This document shows, one piece after another, positions 53,750 to 62,183 of a stretch of DNA of 64,000 nucleotides. The stretch comes from an uncultured Collinsella sp. GTDB taxonomy: Bacteria; Actinomycetota; Coriobacteriia; Coriobacteriales; Coriobacteriaceae. The notes under the pieces are model-generated. The model worked only from the letters and a program-made list of their open reading frames with translations. It ran no database searches and had not been told where the DNA came from. Position 1 is the first letter of the stretch. Every line of letters starts with the position of its first letter. The stretch covers positions 1 to 64,000 of the forward strand of contig CABVAY010000004.1 in the NCBI GenBank assembly GCA_902496455.1, in the 5' to 3' direction. Made by a program: the position numbers and the translations under genes.

Positions 53750-54373
53750 TTAGCCTTCGAGCTGCGCTACTTTGTAGCGGTAGGCCGCGGCGATGACGTC
53801 CTTGCAGCCTTCGCGGCCCAGCTTGGCGCGGTTGACGACGATGTCTTTACCGCTCGTCATCTTCCACTTGCCGGCGCTATAGCGCTTATAGAACGCCTCG
53901 CGCGCCTTCTGCTGCTGCTTGACCAACTTGGCGCCCTTCTTTTTGTTAAGTCCGCGCTTCTTGCGCACGATCTCGACGCGGTCCTCAAAGGGTGCGGTCA
54001 CCAACACGGCAATGTGGTTGGGGTTGTTACGCAACAGGTAATCGGACAGACGACCTTCGATAATGCAGCTCTCGGTCTCGCCCAGATCCAAAATCACCTG
54101 GCTCATCTTTTGGAACAACTTGTCCGAGTACGAACGTGCATCGTAGCGGTCGGGTAGGAACGCCATATTCTCCACGGCCAGGCGCTCGTCGTAGGCGGCC
54201 ATCTTATCGAGCGACTCGCCCGCGCGCAGCGACGCACGCACCAGCAGCTCGTTATCGTACAGCGGAATCCCCAACTCGTCGGCAAGCATGCGACCAATCT
54301 CGTGGCCCTCGGCGCCAAAGTCGCGCGCGATGGTAATGACCACAGGATTCTTCTTATTCTCCAGATCGCTCAT
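53750..54373 (-). CDS. Cytidylate-kinase-like P-loop protein
   Basis: 207 residues. Start ITIARDFGAEGHEIG (the P-loop of the cytidylate-kinase-like family, with E/H replacing the GSGK core), then LGIPLYDNELL, IIEGRLSDYLL and a basic Lys-rich lid (KKRGLNKKKGAKLVKQQQ). It is common in gut anaerobes; substrate unproven. ATG 54373 follows AAAGGA. It lies downstream of the amino-acid transporter operon across a palindrome. Confidence 0.85.
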   Translation of the reverse strand: MSDLENKKNPVVITIARDFGAEGHEIGRMLADELGIPLYDNELLVRASLRAGESLDKMAAYDERLAVENMAFLPDRYDARSYSDKLFQKMSQVILDLGETESCIIEGRLSDYLLRNNPNHIAVLVTAPFEDRVEIVRKKRGLNKKKGAKLVKQQQKAREAFYKRYSAGKWKMTSGKDIVVNRAKLGREGCKDVIAAAYRYKVAQLEG

Positions 54374-54389
54374 CGCGATTCCTTTCTCT

Positions 54390-54420
54390 ATGTGGCAAAG
54401 GGACTGTCCCTTTGCCACAT
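54390..54420. repeat. Perfect 15-bp palindrome with GGGAC core
   Basis: ATGTGGCAAAGGGAC-T-GTCCCTTTGCCACAT, exactly between two minus-strand genes. Another member of the GGGAC family and possibly an attenuator. Confidence 0.75.
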
Positions 54421-54421
54421 T

Positions 54422-55060
54422 CTACGCTGCCACAATACGACGTTGATAAGCTCGGACCAGCAGCGAGATACCAAAGTTGAGCACAAAGTACATCGCAAAC
54501 ACCAGGCCGTAGAGCATAAGCACCTGCGACAGATCGATCGCGTGGGCCATCACGACGTTGGCCGTGTACATGAGCTCGGCCACGTTAATGCCCGAAAGAT
54601 ACGAGCTGTCCTTGATGACAGTCGTGCACTGGCTAAACAGCGCCGGAATGATCGTCTTAAACGTCTGCGGCAGAATGATGTAGCGCATGGTGGCAAAGAA
54701 GCCAAAGCCCTGGCTCTGCGCTGCCTCAAACTGGCCGCGCGGAATCGAGTTGAGGCCGCCGCGCACAATCTCGGCCATAACGGCGCTGGTAAACAGCGTA
54801 AAGGCGATGGTCGAAATCACAATGTCCAAACCCTGCACCGTAAAGTAGATAAACAGGATCCACAGCAGGTTTGGCGTGCAACGGAACAGCTCGATATAGG
54901 CGCTCACCAAAATACGGAACGGGCGGGGCGCATAGCTCTTGACGAGCGCCAGCACCGTGCCAAAGATGAGCGAGAAAAAGATTGACAGCGCCGAGATCTC
55001 GATCGTCTTAACAAAGCCGCCCCAAATGTAGAGCAGGTTGGTCGCGTTGAAGATTTCCAT
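54422..55060 (-). CDS. Amino-acid ABC transporter permease (GluD-like)
   Basis: 212 residues of the HisM/GlnP family. Five TMs; ATPase-coupling EAA loop EIVRGGLNSIPRGQFEAAQSQGFGF ... ILPQTFKTIIPAL. Three bases separate it from the other permease, so the two form a heterodimer. Confidence 0.92.
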   Translation of the reverse strand: MEIFNATNLLYIWGGFVKTIEISALSIFFSLIFGTVLALVKSYAPRPFRILVSAYIELFRCTPNLLWILFIYFTVQGLDIVISTIAFTLFTSAVMAEIVRGGLNSIPRGQFEAAQSQGFGFFATMRYIILPQTFKTIIPALFSQCTTVIKDSSYLSGINVAELMYTANVVMAHAIDLSQVLMLYGLVFAMYFVLNFGISLLVRAYQRRIVAA

Positions 55061-55063
55061 GCG

Positions 55064-55810
55064 CTAGGCCTCCTCTACGTTGTCGAGCCCCAGCTCGGCC
55101 AGGCTCACGCCGCGCGGACGCTCCTTGGAGCGGCGCTCGAGCCACTGCACCAGCATGGCGAGCGGAAAGCAGATGATGAAGTACATAAGGCAGCAGACGA
55201 TGTATCCCTGCAGGTAACCGTACAGACTCACAAAGTTGTCGGAACGGTACATAAGGTCGCCGCCGGCCACAAGTGCCAGCACCGACGTGTTCTTGACCAG
55301 GTTGAGCGCCTGGTTACACAGCGGCGGCAGAATGATCTTGAACGTCTGGGGTAGCACGATGTACCAGTACGCCTGCGCACGGGTGAAGCCCTGGCTCTGG
55401 GCCGCCTCCATCTGACCGCGCGGAACCGCCTCGATACCAGTGCGGATGACCTCCGAAATGTAGGCCGCGTGATACAGGCCCACACCCAAGAAGCCCAGCA
55501 CGAACGGCGCGATGCGCACCGGCTGGTCGGCACCGGTTATGGCCTGCAAAAACTGCGGACCGGCCATGTACATAAAGAGCACCTGCACGGGCAACGGGGT
55601 GTTCTGGTAAAACTCCACGTACACGCGGCTTATGGCGCGCAGCACGCGCGAACGGGTGGTAGAGAACACGCCCAGCAGCGTGCCCAGCACCAGCGACAGC
55701 AGCAGACCGGCAACGACCACCTGCAGCGTCACGCCAAAGCCCTCCCAGAAGGGCCCCATGTTTTGAAATGTCGTCGACCAGCGGTCGGCGTCAAACAATC
55801 CTTCGAGCAT
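55064..55810 (-). CDS. Amino-acid ABC transporter permease (GluC-like)
   Basis: 248 residues. EAA loop EVIRTGIEAVPRGQMEAAQSQGF ... VLPQTFKIILPPL; C-terminal basic tail RSKERPRGVSLAELG. ATG 55810 follows AAGGAAGGA. The order ATPase-SBP-permease-permease matches Corynebacterium gluABCD. Confidence 0.92.
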   Translation of the reverse strand: MLEGLFDADRWSTTFQNMGPFWEGFGVTLQVVVAGLLLSLVLGTLLGVFSTTRSRVLRAISRVYVEFYQNTPLPVQVLFMYMAGPQFLQAITGADQPVRIAPFVLGFLGVGLYHAAYISEVIRTGIEAVPRGQMEAAQSQGFTRAQAYWYIVLPQTFKIILPPLCNQALNLVKNTSVLALVAGGDLMYRSDNFVSLYGYLQGYIVCCLMYFIICFPLAMLVQWLERRSKERPRGVSLAELGLDNVEEA

Positions 55811-55835
55811 TTGATTCCTTCCTTGGACGATGCGC

Positions 55836-56705
55836 CTATACAAGACCCCAGGTCTTGACCTCTTGGTCGAGCCAGCCATCGGCCAGGCGATCGCAAATCA
55901 CCTGATCGACCACGGCCGAAAGGTCGCAGCCCTTCTTGGTCGCCACGCCGTAGCCCTGCTCGCCAAACTTGACCTCGGGCTGCAGCAGCTCAACGGTCTC
56001 GTTCATGTAACCGGCCAGCGTGGAGCGGTCCATGGCAAAGACGTCGATATTGCCAGCGTCGAGCGAACTCTTGATGATGGGGTAGCCGCTAAAGGCCCTA
56101 AACTCGGGCTTACAGCTAAAGCCGTTGTCCTTGATCATCTGCTCGATCAGGCTCTGCGTGGTAGCGCCCTGGCTCACGCCAATGACCTTGCCGTCCAGAT
56201 CCTCAATCGAGGTAAAGCCCGAACGCTTCTTGACCATGAGTCCCACGTAGTCGGTACGGTACGGCGTCGAGAAATCCCAGCTCTTCTTGCGCTCGTCGGT
56301 GATGGTGTAGGTCGCCGCGACCACGTCAAGTTGGCCGTTATCGATCAGCGGGCCGCGCGTCTTGGGCGTTACGTCGGTAAACTCGACAAGCTCCTGGGCA
56401 CGGGCCTCCTTGTAGCTCACGCCAAAGACGGCAGCGGCGATCTGGTAGCACAAATCGACTTCCATGCCCTCAAAGCGGCCCTTGGCGGTGTCGTAATAGC
56501 CGTAACCGGGAACGTCCTTCTTAACGCCGGCATTCAGATGGCCACGCGACTTAATGGCCGCAAGCTTGGACCCCTTGTCCGAGCCCTCGCCGCTGGTGGA
56601 GTTGCCGCAACCGGTAAGCGCGGCCCCCGTCAGCGTAAGCATACCGGCGCCCGCCAGCTGCAAAAAGTGACGGCGCGACACGGCCGCCCTCGTCATATCC
56701 GTCAT
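55836..56705 (-). CDS. Amino-acid ABC transporter substrate-binding lipoprotein with Tat-like signal
   Basis: 289 residues. Signal has SRRHFLQLAGAG (twin-arginine motif) and lipobox LTGC, so a Tat-exported lipoprotein is likely. The mature part is an SBP_bac_3 domain (GHLNAGVKKDVPGYGYYD, FEGMEVDLCYQIAAAVFG, RTDYVGLMVKKRSG, GVSQGATTQSLIEQM) of the glutamate/polar amino-acid cluster. ATG 56705 chosen; 56696 also possible. Confidence 0.9.
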   Translation of the reverse strand: MTDMTRAAVSRRHFLQLAGAGMLTLTGAALTGCGNSTSGEGSDKGSKLAAIKSRGHLNAGVKKDVPGYGYYDTAKGRFEGMEVDLCYQIAAAVFGVSYKEARAQELVEFTDVTPKTRGPLIDNGQLDVVAATYTITDERKKSWDFSTPYRTDYVGLMVKKRSGFTSIEDLDGKVIGVSQGATTQSLIEQMIKDNGFSCKPEFRAFSGYPIIKSSLDAGNIDVFAMDRSTLAGYMNETVELLQPEVKFGEQGYGVATKKGCDLSAVVDQVICDRLADGWLDQEVKTWGLV

Positions 56706-56719
56706 GTCCACCACCGCAC

Positions 56720-57451
56720 CTAGTGCAGAATCTTGGACAGGAACTCGCGGCAGCGCGGGTTCTCGGGATTATCGAAGAAGTGCTCGGGCGTGCCCTCCTC
56801 CAGGATGCGGCCGTCCTCCATAAAGATGACGCGGTCGGCCACCTGGCGCGCAAAACCCATCTCGTGCGTCACGCAGATCATGGTGATGTCCTCCTGCGCA
56901 AGCTCAATCATAACGTCCAGAACCTCCTGGACCATCTCGGGGTCGAGCGCCGAGGTCGGCTCGTCAAACAGGATGATGGGCTGCTTGGTGCACAGGGCAC
57001 GGGCGATGGCGATACGCTGCTGCTGACCGCCCGAGAGATTCTGCGGATACTCGCCGGCCTTATGAGCCATGCCGACGCGCTTGAGCGCGGCAATGGCGAT
57101 CTCGGTCGCCTCCTCCTTGCTCTTCTTTTGCAGCTTGATGGGCGCGAGCGTCAGGTTGCCCAGCACCGTCATGTTGGGATACAGGTTGAACTGCTGAAAC
57201 ACCATGGAACTATACTTGCGAGCCATCTCCAGGTGATTCTTTTTTGTGAGCGGCGTACCGTCGATGACGACCTCGCCCGACGTGGGCTCCTCCAGATAAT
57301 CGACGCAACGGATGAGCGTCGACTTACCCGAGCCGGAAGGCCCGATCATCACGAGCTTCTCGCCGCGCTTGACGGTGAGATTGATATCTTTGAGCACATG
57401 CAGGTCGCCAAAGTACTTGTTGAGATGCTTGATCTCGATCATGTCTGCCAT
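56720..57451 (-). CDS. Amino-acid ABC transporter ATPase (GluA/GlnQ-like)
   Basis: 243 residues. [67 protein letters not shown]: textbook polar amino-acid ATPase. First gene of the operon; GGGAAGGG before the ATG. Confidence 0.95.
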   Translation of the reverse strand: MADMIEIKHLNKYFGDLHVLKDINLTVKRGEKLVMIGPSGSGKSTLIRCVDYLEEPTSGEVVIDGTPLTKKNHLEMARKYSSMVFQQFNLYPNMTVLGNLTLAPIKLQKKSKEEATEIAIAALKRVGMAHKAGEYPQNLSGGQQQRIAIARALCTKQPIILFDEPTSALDPEMVQEVLDVMIELAQEDITMICVTHEMGFARQVADRVIFMEDGRILEEGTPEHFFDNPENPRCREFLSKILH

Positions 57452-57485
57452 GAATGTCCCTTCCCTGCGTTTACACGAGTTGAAC

Positions 57486-57491
57486 TATTGT
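57486..57491 (-). promoter_or_regulatory. Candidate -10 of the amino-acid transporter operon
   Basis: TACAAT on the minus strand 35 bp before the ATPase ATG; the -35 is not clear. Confidence 0.4.
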
Positions 57492-57556
57492 ACGGAAAGA
57501 ACCGCGTTTCCGCAGCCCACACTACATTCCCGTAAAGAACCCGCAACCTTCCACCC

Positions 57557-57627
57557 ACTCATTGGGGACAGACTTAAATGAGTACCTGCTCATTGGGCAC
57601 TCATTTAAGCCCGTCCCCAATGAGCGC
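57557..57627. repeat. GGGGACAG-family element, inverted pair
   Basis: ACTCATTGGGGACAGACTTA with AATGAGT, then a ~16-bp spacer and the inverted partner ending CCCCAATGAGC. The first half is the same sequence as at 9984-10007. Confidence 0.85.
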
Positions 57628-57637
57628 CTAGCCTAGC

Positions 57638-57668
57638 AAAAAAGGGCGCGACCGCGATGGTCACGCCC
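57638..57668 (-). terminator. Terminator of yqeY
   Basis: GGGCGTGACC-ATCGC-GGTCGCGCCC then TTTTTT on the minus strand. Confidence 0.9.
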
Positions 57669-57697
57669 CTCAGCATCGGCTATGTGTCGGCCGGCAC

Positions 57698-58141
57698 TTA
57701 CGCCAATTTTGCTCCGACGATCTTTGCCGCGGCCGGCTTGTCGAAGTTGCCGCCGGTGGCCTTGCCCAGGGCACCCATGACCTGACCCATCTGCTTCTTG
57801 GACGTGGCGCCCAGCTCGGCGATGACCTGCTCGATCAGGGCCTCGAGCTCCTCGCCCGAAACCTGCGCGGGCAGCAGGCTCTCCAGAATCTTGACCTGCT
57901 CGGTCAGGTTGTCGGTACGCTCCTGGTCGGTGCCGGCCTTGATGGACATCTCCAGCGTCTCGCTCGTCTGCTTGATCAGACGCTTGATCATGCTGTTGAC
58001 GTCCTCCTCGGTCACATCGCGGCGCTCGTTAACCTCGATATTCTTCACCTCGGCCTTGACCTGGCGAATGATGGACAGGCGGACCTTGTCCTTAGCCTTC
58101 ATGGCCGCAATCATTTCTTTCTGCAGCTCTTCGTTGGTCAT
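57698..58141 (-). CDS. GatB/YqeY domain protein
   Basis: 147 residues, all of YqeY type: LQKEMIAAMKAKDKVRLSIIR, IKRLIKQTSETLEM, ESLLPAQVSGEELEALI, KQMGQVMGAL. The domain is the tRNA-binding tail module of GatB and occurs alone in many bacteria; function unproven. ATG 58141 lies 7 nt after GAGAGGA. Confidence 0.92.
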   Translation of the reverse strand: MTNEELQKEMIAAMKAKDKVRLSIIRQVKAEVKNIEVNERRDVTEEDVNSMIKRLIKQTSETLEMSIKAGTDQERTDNLTEQVKILESLLPAQVSGEELEALIEQVIAELGATSKKQMGQVMGALGKATGGNFDKPAAAKIVGAKLA

Positions 58142-58195
58142 CTGCAAATCCTCTCTAATAGCGTGGACGGCACTCGCGCGAGCACCGCCCCATGA

Positions 58196-59416
58196 TTACT
58201 CAGTCGTCGACGAATCGTCGGTCGAGCTCTTGGTGACGCCCTTCAGACTCACGTTATAGGGTACGTCCTTGGGCATGGGGTTGACGGTGATGTCGGCATC
58301 CTTCTTGTACTGCTCCAGCCACTCGCTGTACGCAGTGCTGGCCGCTTGCGTCTTCACCACATTGAAGACGTACTTCTTGATGGCCTTGGGCACCTGGTTG
58401 ATGTCATCGACCTGATTATCGACATGGAAGTAGTCGGTGCACTTGATGATGTGGTAACCATAGGTCGACTCGACGACTTCGCTCACGTCGCCCTTGTTGA
58501 GCCCCTCGAGCGCCGTCTGGTAGCTGTCGACGAAGGTGGTGAGCTTATCCCAGCCCACATCGCCCTTCTTCTCCTTGGAACCGGTGTCTTCGGAGTACTG
58601 CTCAACGGCGTCCTCAAAGCTCAGCTCACCGGAGTTGATCTTGTCCAGACACTCCTGCGCCTTGGCCTTAGCGGCAGCCTTGTCCTCGTCGGAAGCGTCG
58701 GAATCAACCTTGATCAGGATGTTCGACGAGCGGCGAGCATCGTTGTAGTTAGACAGGTTCTCGTTGATGTAATCGACGATCTCGCTGTCCTTGGGCTTGC
58801 TGGTGGGCGCCACGGCATCCTTGAGTTTCTGCTGCGCCAGACTCTCCTTGAGCGAATCCTTGTAGGTGTCCTCGGTATAGCCGTAGGTCTTGAGGGTCTT
58901 CTTAAAGGCCTTGGCACCGCCCGCGCTCTTGCACGCGTCCTTCCAAGCCTTCTCGACCTCCTCGTCCGACACCGTCACGCCGTTCTCCTTCTGCGCCTGT
59001 TGAAGCAGAATCTGTTGCGTGTAGGAGTCGATAAGCTGCTTGCGGTACTTCTTGGGCGTGAGGTCGTTGTCGACCAGGTACTGTGCCCAGTCCTTGTCCT
59101 TGGTGTAGCCGTAGGACGTACGCATGCTCATGATCTGCTTGGTCACGGTGTCCTCGGTGAGGTTGGTGCCGTTGATAGTGGCAGCGACACCGCCGGTCAG
59201 CTTGTAGCCCGAGGTGTCCTCGGCCTGCGACATAAGGCCGGAGCACGCCATCGCCGAGACGGAAAGCAGCATTGCCAGCACGCCGATGACCACCAGGACG
59301 ATCTTGACGGTCTTAGACACGTACGTCTTGCGCTGCTTCTTGCGAGAGCTGGAGGCAGCGCGAGCCTGCTGCTCGGGCGTCGGCGCGGCCTCGGAGTTCT
59401 TTTTCTTATTTGCCAT
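58196..59416 (-). CDS. PrsA/SurA-like membrane-anchored peptidyl-prolyl isomerase
   Basis: 406 residues. A basic cytoplasmic N-terminus (KKNSEAAPTPEQQ...), one TM or uncleaved signal (VKIVLVVIGVLAMLLSVSAMACSG, with a possible lipobox Cys), a SurA_N-type chaperone domain (~85-235), a parvulin domain (~245-345: RRSSNILIKVDSD, FEDAVEQYSEDTGSKEKKGDVGW, LNKGDVSEVVESTYGYHIIK) and a Ser/Thr tail. Extracytoplasmic folding of secreted proteins such as the adhesin is the likely role. ATG 59416 after GAAAGG. Confidence 0.9.
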   Translation of the reverse strand: MANKKKNSEAAPTPEQQARAASSSRKKQRKTYVSKTVKIVLVVIGVLAMLLSVSAMACSGLMSQAEDTSGYKLTGGVAATINGTNLTEDTVTKQIMSMRTSYGYTKDKDWAQYLVDNDLTPKKYRKQLIDSYTQQILLQQAQKENGVTVSDEEVEKAWKDACKSAGGAKAFKKTLKTYGYTEDTYKDSLKESLAQQKLKDAVAPTSKPKDSEIVDYINENLSNYNDARRSSNILIKVDSDASDEDKAAAKAKAQECLDKINSGELSFEDAVEQYSEDTGSKEKKGDVGWDKLTTFVDSYQTALEGLNKGDVSEVVESTYGYHIIKCTDYFHVDNQVDDINQVPKAIKKYVFNVVKTQAASTAYSEWLEQYKKDADITVNPMPKDVPYNVSLKGVTKSSTDDSSTTE

Positions 59417-59485
59417 AGTTGGCCTTTCGCATAACGAATCGAACAAACGCCATTGTGTCACAACGCAGCCCCCGCGGCACGCTTG

Positions 59486-59599
59486 GTGCATTGGGGACAG
59501 GTTAATCTGCACCATTTTGGTGCAAAGGGGACAGATGCGGCACTTGGCACTTGGGGACTGTCCCTTACTGCCGGCAGAAAAGGAACGTCCCCAAGTGCC
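59486..59599. repeat. GGGGACAG-family element, composite copy
   Basis: GTGCATTGGGGACAGGTTAA with TGCACCATTTTGGTGCA and AAGGGGACAG, then GGCACTTGGGGAC ... GTCCCCAAGTGCC around CTGCCGGCAG: two palindromic units side by side between foldase and PTS genes. Confidence 0.85.
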
Positions 59600-59612
59600 G
59601 ACTCAGCCCACC

Positions 59613-60077
59613 TTAGAAGTGGCGGCGGATGGCGTCGACCATGCCCTGGGACGTGGTCTGGCCGAGCACGTCGGCTGCGGCATCGGCGTCCATAAAGATG
59701 TTCATGAGCGCCTGCAGGGCCTCGACCTGGCCGCCCGGCTCTGCGATGCCCAGATTGATAACGATCTGCGCCGGCACCGGAGCGCCCATGCCAGCCATAG
59801 CGTTAAATGTCACGGGCGCGGCGGGCTTCACCACCGCGATATAGGGCTTGGCCACAAACCCCGGATCGGTATGCGGAATGGCAATGTTTGCCGCCGGCAT
59901 GGCAAGACCCGTGGGATAGGCATCCTCGCGCGTGCGAACGGCGTCGAGCCAACCGGATGCAATGTAGCCACGTGGTGCAAGCTCGCCCTCGAGCCGCGCG
60001 AACACCTCATCCGGCGTCGCACACTCCCAATCAAAAAACACCAGCTCAGGCGTAAACAGCGCTTCGTTATCCGCCAT
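59613..60077 (-). CDS. PTS EIIA component, fructose/galactitol type (orphan)
   Basis: 154 residues. The PTS_EIIA type-2 domain has phosphorylatable His in AANIAIPHTD and FNAMAGMGAPVPAQIVINLG. There are no EIIB/EIIC genes beside it, so it may serve a transporter elsewhere or act in regulation. Confidence 0.85.
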   Translation of the reverse strand: MADNEALFTPELVFFDWECATPDEVFARLEGELAPRGYIASGWLDAVRTREDAYPTGLAMPAANIAIPHTDPGFVAKPYIAVVKPAAPVTFNAMAGMGAPVPAQIVINLGIAEPGGQVEALQALMNIFMDADAAADVLGQTTSQGMVDAIRRHF

Positions 60078-60099
60078 GCGCTCACCTCTCTCACCTAGC

Positions 60100-60155
60100 C
60101 ATCGGGGACGTTCTAAAATGACTAGTCGTTAAAGAACGTCGCAGGTGACTACCCA
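60100..60155. repeat. GGGGAC-family element, copy
   Basis: CATCGGGGACGTTCTAAAATGACTAG is followed by CGTTAAAGAACGTC and GTGACTAC; related to the copies at 1551 and 10100 (shown here in separated words: GGGGACGTTC, AGAACGTC). Confidence 0.65.
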
Positions 60156-60156
60156 A

Positions 60157-60197
60157 AACAAAAGGTGGCCACGCGCGCCTTGGCGCCAATGACCACC
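60157..60197 (-). terminator. Terminator of the pur operon
   Basis: GGTGGTC ... GGCCACC stem with an inner GGCGCC, followed by TTTTGTTTTG on the minus strand, 33 bp past the purN stop. Confidence 0.75.
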
Positions 60198-60229
60198 CTG
60201 ACTACTCGGCTAAATTGTACTGTGCGCCG

Positions 60230-60931
60230 CTAGCCGCGAGGCGCGTCAATTGCGACCTTGCCGCTCTCTAGAACGTGAACGCGGCCGTCGGCGAGCATCT
60301 GCACGACCTCGGGATACAGCACGTGCTCAATCGCGTGGATGTGCTCCTCGAGCGTGTCGACATCCCAACCTTCCTCGACAGCCAGCGCGCGCTGGGCGAT
60401 GATGGGGCCGTTGTCGTAGATCTCGTTGGCAAAGTGCACGGTCACGCCGGTCACCTTGACACCGCGCGCAAAGGCATCGTCAATCGCATGCGCACCGGTA
60501 AAGCTCGGCAGCAGTGCCGGATGCAAGTTGACCACGCGGTTGGGAAACGCCGCCAGCAGCGGCGTGTGCACCATGCGCATGTAGCCGGCCATGACCACAT
60601 ACTCGCAACCGCGCTCGAGCAGCTCGTGCGCAATGATCTCGTCGGCGGCGATGGGGTCGGCATAGACATCCTTGGACAGCGTGAGCGTCTGGATGCCCGC
60701 GCGCTCAGCGCGCTGCAAACCCTTAGCCGAAGGACGGCTCGACACCACAAGCTCAATCGAAGCGTTGAGCTTGCCGGCGGCGATCAGGTCGATCAGCGCC
60801 TGCAGGTTGGTACCCGAACCGCTGATGAGCACACCGATCTTGAGCGGCTCGGCCGTATCGGTGCCGGTCGGACGGGTGTAGGGCACAAAGCCCAGGCTCA
60901 CGGAAGCAGTCATCTGCTCGTTAGCGCTCAT
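60230..60931 (-). CDS. purN: Phosphoribosylglycinamide formyltransferase
   Basis: 233 residues. KIGVLISGSGTNLQALID, VVMAGYMRMV, VNLHPALLPSFTGAHAIDDAF (catalytic Asn/His) and GVTVHFANEIYDNGPII are present. Third step of purine synthesis. A ~28-residue N-terminal extension precedes the usual start. It overlaps purM by 11 bp. Confidence 0.96.
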   Translation of the reverse strand: MSANEQMTASVSLGFVPYTRPTGTDTAEPLKIGVLISGSGTNLQALIDLIAAGKLNASIELVVSSRPSAKGLQRAERAGIQTLTLSKDVYADPIAADEIIAHELLERGCEYVVMAGYMRMVHTPLLAAFPNRVVNLHPALLPSFTGAHAIDDAFARGVKVTGVTVHFANEIYDNGPIIAQRALAVEEGWDVDTLEEHIHAIEHVLYPEVVQMLADGRVHVLESGKVAIDAPRG

Positions 60932-62024
60932 CGGAGTACACGACCTTACCGGAACCCTCGACGCACTCGCCCACGCGGAACGGCTTCTCGCCCAGCGCGA
61001 CCAGGGCCTCGGTCACCGCGGCCTCGTCCTCGGGAGCGACGATCAGGCACAGGCCGACGCCCATGTTGAAGGTCTTGCATGCCTCGTTGGGCGCGAGCTC
61101 GGCCTGGCGCGACACGTAGGTGATGACGGGCGGAACATCCCAGCCCATCTCGGCACCGTTACGGGTGACCACGGCGTCAACGTCGTCGGCAAGCGCGCGG
61201 TTGAGGTTCTCGGTGATGCCGCCACCGGTGATGTGGGCGATGGCGTGCACGTTGGCGCCGCCGCGCAGCAGCTCCAGAATCGGCTTGACGTAGATGCGCG
61301 TGGGAGCCAGCAGGGCGTCTGCCAGCGATGCGCCGCCGAGCTCCTCGAGCGGGCGGCTCAGCTCCTCGGCCTTAGCGGCGGCCTCGGGCGTGCCCGGCTT
61401 AATGCCGTCGACGCCGATGACCTTGCGCACGAGCGAGTAGCCGTTGGAGTGCACGCCAGTGGAAGGCAGGCCCAGGATAACGTCGCCGGGGCGGACGTTT
61501 GCGGGGTCGAGCATCTTGGGACGGTCGACGACGCCCACGGTAAATCCGGCAAGGTCGTAGTCGGCAGGAGCCATAACGCCCGGGTGCTCGGCCATCTCGC
61601 CGCCCACGAGCGCGCAGCCCGCGAGCTTGCAACCGTCGGCCACACCCTTGATGATCTTTGCCATGTGCTCGGCCTCGATGTGGCCGATGGCAACGTAGTC
61701 CAGGAAGAACAGCGGCTCGGCGCCCGAAGCCAGAATGTCGTTGACGCACATAGCGACCAGGTCCTGGCCCACCGTCTCGTGACGGTCCATAATCTGGGCG
61801 AGCACGAGCTTGGTGCCCACGCCGTCGGTACCGCTAATCAGAATCGGGTCTTCCATATCCTTAAGCGCGGCGGCCGAGAACAGGCCACCAAAGCCACCGA
61901 TGCCGCCGATGACCTCGGGACGGTTGGTGTCCTTAACCATTTGCTTAATAGCGTCGACGGCGCGGCCGCCCTCGGCGGTATCGACGCCGGCATCCTCATA
62001 CGTCACATGTTTGCTGTCGCTCAT
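60921..62024 (-). CDS. purM: Phosphoribosylformylglycinamidine cyclo-ligase
   Basis: 367 residues. YEDAGVDTAEGGRAVDAIK, GIGGFGGLF, DGVGTKLVLA, GGEMAEHPGVM, GLPSTGVHSNGYSLVRKV, HITGGGITENLNRAL. Makes AIR. Between purF and purN in one transcriptional direction. Confidence 0.97.
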   Translation of the reverse strand: MSDSKHVTYEDAGVDTAEGGRAVDAIKQMVKDTNRPEVIGGIGGFGGLFSAAALKDMEDPILISGTDGVGTKLVLAQIMDRHETVGQDLVAMCVNDILASGAEPLFFLDYVAIGHIEAEHMAKIIKGVADGCKLAGCALVGGEMAEHPGVMAPADYDLAGFTVGVVDRPKMLDPANVRPGDVILGLPSTGVHSNGYSLVRKVIGVDGIKPGTPEAAAKAEELSRPLEELGGASLADALLAPTRIYVKPILELLRGGANVHAIAHITGGGITENLNRALADDVDAVVTRNGAEMGWDVPPVITYVSRQAELAPNEACKTFNMGVGLCLIVAPEDEAAVTEALVALGEKPFRVGECVEGSGKVVYSDER

Positions 62025-62140
62025 CTGAGCCTTCCTCTCCCACTACCGTCCGCCGCCCGGGCGCCAAACGGTGCTCATAGTTGCGTTCATATCGGCGCAC
62101 ACCGCAGCGGCGCGCGCCGTAGTATCAACAAAACAGCAGA

Positions 62141-62183
62141 TAAAACCTGCCAAAATGAACCTGTCCCTACATGGCAGGTTTTA
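62141..62183. repeat. GGGACAG-family hairpin at the purF stop
   Basis: TAAAACCTGCCA (62141-62152) and TGGCAGGTTTTA (62172-62183) form a 12-bp stem around CCTGTCCC; the right arm includes the purF stop codon. The same AACCTGCCAAAA words occur at 51037-51050. Confidence 0.8.
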
